Shown here piece after piece: positions 58,399-62,447 of a DNA stretch of 62,447 nt; the stretch's first letter is position 1; each line of letters starts with the position of its first letter. The notes beneath the pieces are model-generated. The model was not told the DNA's origin. It worked only from the letters and a program-made list of their open reading frames with translations, and made no database searches. The position numbers and the translations under genes are program-made. The stretch comes from a virus: the IMG/VR virus record IMGVR_UViG_3300006919_000053, positions 1 through 62,447 of that record; one strand, given 5' to 3'.

Positions 58399-58662
58399 AT
58401 GATTGAACTAAAAAAGTTTTATCTGCCTAATTGCAAACCTTGTCAGAATTTACAACCTGTATTAGAAGAAACTGTGTCGGATTACCCCGATGCAGTTTCC
58501 TTACAGGAGTTAAATGTCGAAGAGGAATACGAAGAGGCAATGAAGTATTCAGTAAAAACAGTACCCACCGTAATCTTTATAAAGGATGAGGAGGAGATCG
58601 GAAGAATACGTGGCGTTGGAGCAAAAGAACGCTACGCTAAAATTATAGATAAATATTTATAG
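58399..58662 (+). CDS. Thioredoxin-like protein, 87 aa
   Basis: Redox site CKPC at residues 12-15 (FYLPNCKPC) and the cis-Pro loop KTVPTVIF near 54. At 87 aa it is a minimal thioredoxin/glutaredoxin-type fold similar to phage NrdC proteins. It directly follows nrdA (9 bases) and is the natural electron donor for the ribonucleotide reductase. Confidence 0.85.
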   Translation: MIELKKFYLPNCKPCQNLQPVLEETVSDYPDAVSLQELNVEEEYEEAMKYSVKTVPTVIFIKDEEEIGRIRGVGAKERYAKIIDKYL

Positions 58663-58691
58663 TATAATTTTAATACTTCCTTAACATTCAG

Positions 58692-58699
58692 TAACTTTG
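58692..58699 (+). promoter_or_regulatory. Bacteroidota-type -7 element before the receptor gene
   Basis: TAACTTTG matches TAnnTTTG and lies 26 bases before the receptor ATG, giving a leader of about 23 bases. The -33 position holds TTA rather than TTG, so the match is partial. The receptor may thus be transcribed by unmodified host polymerase. Confidence 0.55.
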
Positions 58700-58725
58700 T
58701 ATATTATTAACCTTTATAATTTCTC

Positions 58726-61236
58726 ATGAGAAAACTATTTACTTTTTCGTTAGTGGTACTAACAATGGGGCTTTTTGCCCAAGAAGTTGAGCAAGATTCT
58801 ATCTTAACTCAACAATTAGACGAGGTCGTTGTAACGTCTCGTGTTATTGACATCGCTAAAGAGCGGGTGACACCTGTTGCTGTGTCCTCAATCTCTGCTA
58901 GTGATATTTCTTTGAAAGTAGGGAACCAAGAGTTTCCCGAAATCATGAACAACACTCCTGGCGTTTACGCTACTAAACAAGGGGGTGGTTATGGAGATTC
59001 TCGTATCTCTTTACGTGGATTTGACCAACGTAACACATCGTTCCTTATCAACGGACAACCTGTCAATGATATGGAAAACGGATGGGTGTATTGGTCGAAT
59101 TGGCAAGGATTAACAGATGTTGCTTCTGGTATTCAAATCCAGAGAGGTCTTGGAGCGTCAAGACTTGCAGTCCCTTCTGTCGGTGGTACAGTATCTATCT
59201 TCACAAAGACTGCTGAGGTCGCTGAAGGTGGTTCTATCACTCAAATGGTTGGTAATGATGGCTACAGAAAAACTGCTGCTATCTACAACACAGGGAAGAA
59301 CGACAATGGATTTGCAGCATCTATCCTTTTATCTAAGTGGCAAGGAGATGGTTATGTTAACTTTACAGGTGGAGAAGGGTTAACCTACTTCTTTGCTCTT
59401 GGTTACGACCCCGATGACTCTGCTCACGCATTCAACTTATCTGTACTTGGTGCGGGTCAATGGCATCACCAAAGAGATGTTTGGGTATCTATTCGAGACT
59501 ATCAGAACTTCGGCTCTGAGGGTATTGACAGAAGATGGAACACCAATGGTGGTTACTTGAATGGTGAGGAGTACAGTATGAGGCGTAACTTTTACAACAA
59601 ACCACTTGCTACCTTTAACTGGGATTGGGACATTTCTTCCAATGTTCAGTTGAACACGTCTCTTTACGCTTCCGCTGGACGTGGTGGTGGAACAGGACCT
59701 AGAGGTAACAACTTCAGAAATCCTAACATTGACATTTACCCATTCAGACAAGACTTAACTGAGCAGTTTGAAGAGGGCAAAGGGATTGCATCAAGAGATT
59801 CCAATGGATTCATTAACTTTGACCACATTGTTGGAGTTAACAGAATTACAACTGAGGGATATGATGGTCCTATTAGTGGCTTTGCTGGACAGAAAATTGG
59901 AGGCAACAGAAATCCTGGTGGTAATGTAAACCGAGCTGTTCTTGTGCGTCGTGCATCAATGAACTCACACGACTGGGTTGGCGGTATTTCCTCTTTAGAT
60001 ATTACTTCTGGTAAGATGAAGTATTCTATTGGAGTTGACTTACGGAATTATAAAGGGTATCACTACCGAGTCTTAAATGACCTTTTAGGACTTGATGGGT
60101 ATTATTCTGGAGGAAACCAGAACAGCGCGGGACAGATTATCAACACTACTGTTGAGGCTAATCCGTTCAAGAACACAGGGATTAGAGGTCCAAAGATTGA
60201 CTACTACAACATCGGAAACGTAGGTTGGAGAGGATTAAATGGTATGGCTGAATATACTGATGATGATTTCACTGCGGTGTTACAATTCGGTACTTCAACT
60301 CAGAGTTATCAACGAGAAGATTACTTTGACCAACCAGAAAATCCTATCTCTGATAAAAAGAATGTTGCGGGAGGTTACTTAAAAGGTGGTTTTAACTACA
60401 ATATAAGTGATGTCAGTAACGTCTTTGTTAATGGTGGACTTATTTCACGTCAGCCATTGTTTGACGCAGTTTTCCCTAACTACGCAAACGCAATCAATCC
60501 TAACCTTCAGAATGAGAAAATAAACTCTTTAGAAGTTGGATATGGATTTAACAACGGAAAGTTCAAAGCAGACGTCAACGCTTACTCTACGGTATGGGGT
60601 AACCGATTTGTTTCTCGTTCTTTAACGAACCAACAAGGTGTTGATGGATTCGCTCAGTTTAACGATGTAGACGTTGTGCACAATGGTATTGAGTTTGAAG
60701 GTAGATATTTTTATTCTCCTAAAACATCTTTCAGAGGGATGTTATCCATGGGAGATTGGAGATATACTAAGAACTTTGAGGCAGAGTTATTTGACGATAA
60801 TCAAAACCTTATCGGTACTGGTACTCTTTATACTAAAGGTGCTAAGGTAGGGGATGCCGCTCAGTTTACTATGAGCCTTCAAGCCGACCACAGAATTGGT
60901 AGCTTTGCTAAGGTAGATTTAAACTACCGATTTGTAGATGGATTGTATGCTGATTATTCTATTACAGATTCAGACTTTACAAATCCCGATAACAAGGGAG
61001 CACTTAAACTTCCATCTTATGGATTGTTTGATTTAGGTGCTACTGTTTATTTTAGTCCAAGCTTTACGCTTCGTGCTAATATGAACAACGTGTTTGACAC
61101 TACTTACATTGCAGAGTCTAACTCTAATATTCACGCCACACAAGGCTCTAGTACTTGGAATGGTGTCGATGTTAGAAATTCAGTATGGTTCGGATTCGGA
61201 CGTACTTGGAATGCTTCTTTGAAGTATCGATTCTAA
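58726..61236 (+). CDS. TonB-dependent outer-membrane receptor, 836 aa
   Basis: A complete receptor: signal peptide (MRKLFTFSLVVLTMGLFAQ), TonB-box/plug start QLDEVVVTSRV, plug segments (IMNNTPGVYATKQGGG, ISLRGFDQRNTSFLINGQPV, IQRGLGASRLAVPSVGGTVS) to about residue 160, then a 22-strand-type barrel with aromatic girdles and a C-terminal ASLKYRF ending in Phe, as BAM recognition requires. No SusD partner or carboxypeptidase-like N-terminal extension. It has its own -7 element and a strong terminator, so it is an independent unit at the end of the early arm, next to RNR and thioredoxin genes. Receptors of this kind import iron complexes, vitamins or glycans. In a phage it could block superinfection, change the cell surface or feed metal to RNR. 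Frame is intact throughout, so it is probably expressed. Confidence 0.93.
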   Translation: MRKLFTFSLVVLTMGLFAQEVEQDSILTQQLDEVVVTSRVIDIAKERVTPVAVSSISASDISLKVGNQEFPEIMNNTPGVYATKQGGGYGDSRISLRGFDQRNTSFLINGQPVNDMENGWVYWSNWQGLTDVASGIQIQRGLGASRLAVPSVGGTVSIFTKTAEVAEGGSITQMVGNDGYRKTAAIYNTGKNDNGFAASILLSKWQGDGYVNFTGGEGLTYFFALGYDPDDSAHAFNLSVLGAGQWHHQRDVWVSIRDYQNFGSEGIDRRWNTNGGYLNGEEYSMRRNFYNKPLATFNWDWDISSNVQLNTSLYASAGRGGGTGPRGNNFRNPNIDIYPFRQDLTEQFEEGKGIASRDSNGFINFDHIVGVNRITTEGYDGPISGFAGQKIGGNRNPGGNVNRAVLVRRASMNSHDWVGGISSLDITSGKMKYSIGVDLRNYKGYHYRVLNDLLGLDGYYSGGNQNSAGQIINTTVEANPFKNTGIRGPKIDYYNIGNVGWRGLNGMAEYTDDDFTAVLQFGTSTQSYQREDYFDQPENPISDKKNVAGGYLKGGFNYNISDVSNVFVNGGLISRQPLFDAVFPNYANAINPNLQNEKINSLEVGYGFNNGKFKADVNAYSTVWGNRFVSRSLTNQQGVDGFAQFNDVDVVHNGIEFEGRYFYSPKTSFRGMLSMGDWRYTKNFEAELFDDNQNLIGTGTLYTKGAKVGDAAQFTMSLQADHRIGSFAKVDLNYRFVDGLYADYSITDSDFTNPDNKGALKLPSYGLFDLGATVYFSPSFTLRANMNNVFDTTYIAESNSNIHATQGSSTWNGVDVRNSVWFGFGRTWNASLKYRF

Positions 61237-61245
61237 AAACAGAAA

Positions 61246-61274
61246 GGGGAGCTTTAATCGGCTCCCTTTTTTTT
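61246..61274. terminator. Bidirectional terminator where the two arms converge
   Basis: GGGAGC and GCTCCC with flanking AAA/TTT and a loop of about 8 bases form the stem, followed by TTTTTTTT on the plus strand; the A-rich 5' side gives a U tract on the minus strand. It ends the receptor gene on the plus strand and the late operon on the minus strand (the endolysin stop is within the T run). Confidence 0.85.
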
Positions 61275-61635
61275 AATATAACCACATTACTTCTTGTGGC
61301 TTATCTGGGTCTACATCTACATGTATAAATGTTTTCGCTACCCCTACTCTCCGAAAGTTGTATTTCATAAACAACCACATCAAGTGAAAACGGTCCACAC
61401 TATTTTTTACAGATATATCTGCCGCGTATCCGCGAAGATGACTCGAGTCTTTTGTCCCGCCAGCCTTTGCATTATGAGCCTCCGAGCGATAGCCAGAGTT
61501 TATTCTCATAGGTTTTCCGTATTCTTTCCTTACCTCATCAAGCATTTGTATAAGGGTTTCACACATATATTTCTCTCCGCTTCCAGGCTCATCTGGAGAG
61601 TCGAACTCTGAATACTTAAAATACTTAAAACTCAT
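61273..61635 (-). CDS. Peptidase M15 endolysin (D-Ala-D-Ala carboxypeptidase/L-Ala-D-Glu type), 120 aa
   Basis: Zinc ligands are visible in INSGYRSEAHNAKAGGTKDS followed by SHLRGYAADI (His and Asp) and FIHVDVD (His). No signal peptide or TM, so it needs a holin or spanin to reach the wall. It cleaves peptide stems of peptidoglycan. Last gene of the late operon, four bases after the thioredoxin-fold gene, directly before the bidirectional terminator. Confidence 0.88.
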   Translation of the reverse strand: MSFKYFKYSEFDSPDEPGSGEKYMCETLIQMLDEVRKEYGKPMRINSGYRSEAHNAKAGGTKDSSHLRGYAADISVKNSVDRFHLMWLFMKYNFRRVGVAKTFIHVDVDPDKPQEVMWLY

Positions 61636-61638
61636 TTA

Positions 61639-61953
61639 TTATTGTACTGCTCTTACTGCTGCTATAATGTCTTCTTCTTTTACTTCAATCTTAAAGCTTA
61701 GGTTTGCGTTCCATTGTTTTACAGGCTCACTTCCTTTATATAGAATAATAACAGGAACTGCTTGGATTTGAGATTTAATCTCATTGTTTTGGTCTTCTAA
61801 ATAAGCAAACTTATACTTCACACTTGGCGGCAAGTCTGTTATTTTAAAATCATTAACCTTATTCCATTTTGCGTTTATCTGCACGACAGTTAAGTTTTGA
61901 GCCGTAAGCCCAAAAGAAACTAACAATAAAAGTGATGTAACTAAATTTCTCAT
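61639..61953 (-). CDS. Exported thioredoxin-fold protein lacking cysteines, 104 aa
   Basis: A signal peptide (MRNLVTSLLLLVSFGLTAQ) is followed by a thioredoxin-like core: VVQINAKWNKVNDF in place of the usual FxAxWCxxC, a cis-Pro strand VPVIILYKG and a C-terminal helix. There is no Cys in the mature part, so it cannot be a redox enzyme. It lies between a membrane coiled-coil protein and the endolysin, overlapping the former by four bases. A periplasmic lysis factor or spanin substitute is the best guess. Confidence 0.65.
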   Translation of the reverse strand: MRNLVTSLLLLVSFGLTAQNLTVVQINAKWNKVNDFKITDLPPSVKYKFAYLEDQNNEIKSQIQAVPVIILYKGSEPVKQWNANLSFKIEVKEEDIIAAVRAVQ

Positions 61954-62231
61954 TCTCTTTCGATTATTTCAAATAATTTGCTTTCTATACGATCTAGCTT
62001 TGCGCTGTTTTCGTCCACCTTTTGCTTAGTATTCATGATAGTCTCACGAATAAGTTGGTCTTTTAAATCATATTCGGCTCTGGTAATTGTAGGCTCTGGT
62101 AAGTCCTTAGCCGCTTCAATCTCTTTTTGCAATGCAAAATACATTGTAACAAGAGATATTACTCCTCCGACAACCATAATAATGGTCTTCAAATCTAGAG
62201 TTACTTCTGTATTCTCATTTATCTTTGACAT
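61950..62231 (-). CDS. Small membrane protein with coiled-coil tail, 93 aa
   Basis: A polar N-terminus, one TM segment (IIMVVGGVISLVTMYFALQK) and a helical C-terminal part with heptads (IMNTKQKVDENSAKLDRIES). Same layout as the 76-aa protein at 179-409, two genes upstream on the circle. Probably part of the lysis cassette (holin, antiholin or spanin-like). The start is 3 bases after the stop of the split basic gene. Confidence 0.68.
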   Translation of the reverse strand: MSKINENTEVTLDLKTIIMVVGGVISLVTMYFALQKEIEAAKDLPEPTITRAEYDLKDQLIRETIMNTKQKVDENSAKLDRIESKLFEIIERE

Positions 62232-62234
62232 GAT

Positions 62235-62447
62235 TTATTTCTTTTTTCTTTTTAGTGATTTAACTCTCCTTGGCTTGCCCGCTGGCTGTCCAATTCGTTT
62301 CTTTTGTGCAATTCGAGACTTCTTCTCTGCTGCCGTCATTTCTGATGCGGTCTTTGGTGTCTTTGACGATACTCTTTTTTTAGGTCGACAGTAAGGTGTC
62401 CCTCTTTTTTCTCCCTTTTGTCTTCCACATGGTTTTCCTGTGCGAAC
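62235..62447 (-). CDS. Small Lys/Arg-rich DUF5872-like protein, 3' part (split by contig end)
   Basis: The frame continues from the right end of the contig to the TAA at 62235-62237, coding for AEKKSRIAQKKRIGQPAGKP and a basic KKK tail. Joined across the junction with bases 1-189 it gives the full 92-aa protein described there. The first 123 bases of this segment (62325-62447) duplicate the left end. Confidence 0.75.
   Translation of the reverse strand, partial: VRTGKPCGRQKGEKRGTPYCRPKKRVSSKTPKTASEMTAAEKKSRIAQKKRIGQPAGKPRRVKSLKRKKK
62325..62447. repeat. Terminal direct repeat, right copy
   Basis: Identical to bases 1-123. Removing one copy leaves a circle of 62,324 bp. Confidence 0.93.

Noticed and set aside
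58726-61236. Bacterial contamination as the source of the receptor gene
   Set aside because: The gene sits inside a closed circle, shares its terminator with the phage endolysin on the other strand, and is flanked on both sides by phage genes; chimerism still needs read mapping to exclude.
1-62447. Temperate lifestyle (integrase, attP, repressor)
   Set aside because: No tyrosine or serine recombinase, no excisionase and no partition genes; the HTH proteins are explained by lytic regulation.
1-62447. tRNA genes
   Set aside because: No cloverleaf with T-loop GGTTCRA was noticed in the intergenic stretches, which are few; a covariance search would be needed to be certain.

Overview
The window looks like the complete genome of a virulent dsDNA phage infecting a marine member of the Bacteroidota (Flavobacteriia type). 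Bases 1-123 are repeated exactly at 62325-62447, so the contig closes on itself into a circle of about 62,324 bp, and the junction falls inside a gene. The evidence for the host is: AT-rich DNA, translation starts without Shine-Dalgarno sequences, promoters of the Bacteroidota form TTG-N19-TAnnTTTG at 31284-31313 and 54480-54510, and a flavobacterial-type TonB-dependent receptor. Portal, terminase, capsid and two or three ejection-type proteins are present, but there is no tape measure, sheath or tail tube, so the virion is most likely a podovirus. The portal, terminase and connector genes remind me of the crAss-like and Cellulophaga podovirus lineages; that placement is from memory only. No integrase, tRNA or CRISPR was seen.

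The circle has two arms. The late arm is on the minus strand. It runs from about 39.6 kb down to base 1, across the junction, and ends at 61,273. In transcription order it holds a small basic protein, tail fibre and adhesin genes (39.3-29.7 kb), GroEL and GroES with small basic proteins and a 3TM holin (29.1-25.9 kb), a tandem GroES-like protein, terminase, portal, scaffold, major capsid protein, connectors, tail proteins, internal virion proteins and a 2,553-residue giant protein with an HExxH motif. It finishes with a cassette of small membrane proteins, an exported thioredoxin-fold protein without cysteines and an M15 endolysin. The early/middle arm is on the plus strand, 39.9-61.2 kb. It holds a 5'-nucleotidase, a DnaQ-like exonuclease, about 20 small unknown genes, a sliding-clamp-like protein, an HTH protein, a sigma factor, recombination genes (annealing protein plus PD-(D/E)XK exonuclease), SNase, SSB, primase-helicase, a resolvase-like nuclease, class I ribonucleotide reductase (NrdB, NrdA), ThyX, a thioredoxin and, last, a full-length TonB-dependent receptor. 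The arms converge on one bidirectional terminator at 61,246-61,274 and diverge from a 287-bp intergenic region.

The non-coding DNA of the early arm is unusually ordered. Six copies of a 29-bp promoter-like motif (GCAAAYYCRSTACGA, eight bases, TGATAA) each sit in front of plus-strand genes. Three copies of a palindrome-ended element, each exactly 43 bp, lie at the divergent region, at 42.1 kb and over the start of the HTH gene. Seven copies of TGTATAGCA, mostly after small hairpins, fill two gene-free stretches.

The genes suggest this program: take over transcription (sigma factor, HTH protein), make dNTPs (RNR, ThyX, thioredoxin, nucleotidase, perhaps helped by metal uptake through the receptor), replicate with a phage primase-helicase, SSB, clamp and proofreading-type exonuclease but a host polymerase (none is encoded), then fold and assemble a podovirus using phage chaperonins. 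The most unusual features are the receptor, the chaperonin set with a tandem GroES-like member, and the repeat-based regulatory architecture.
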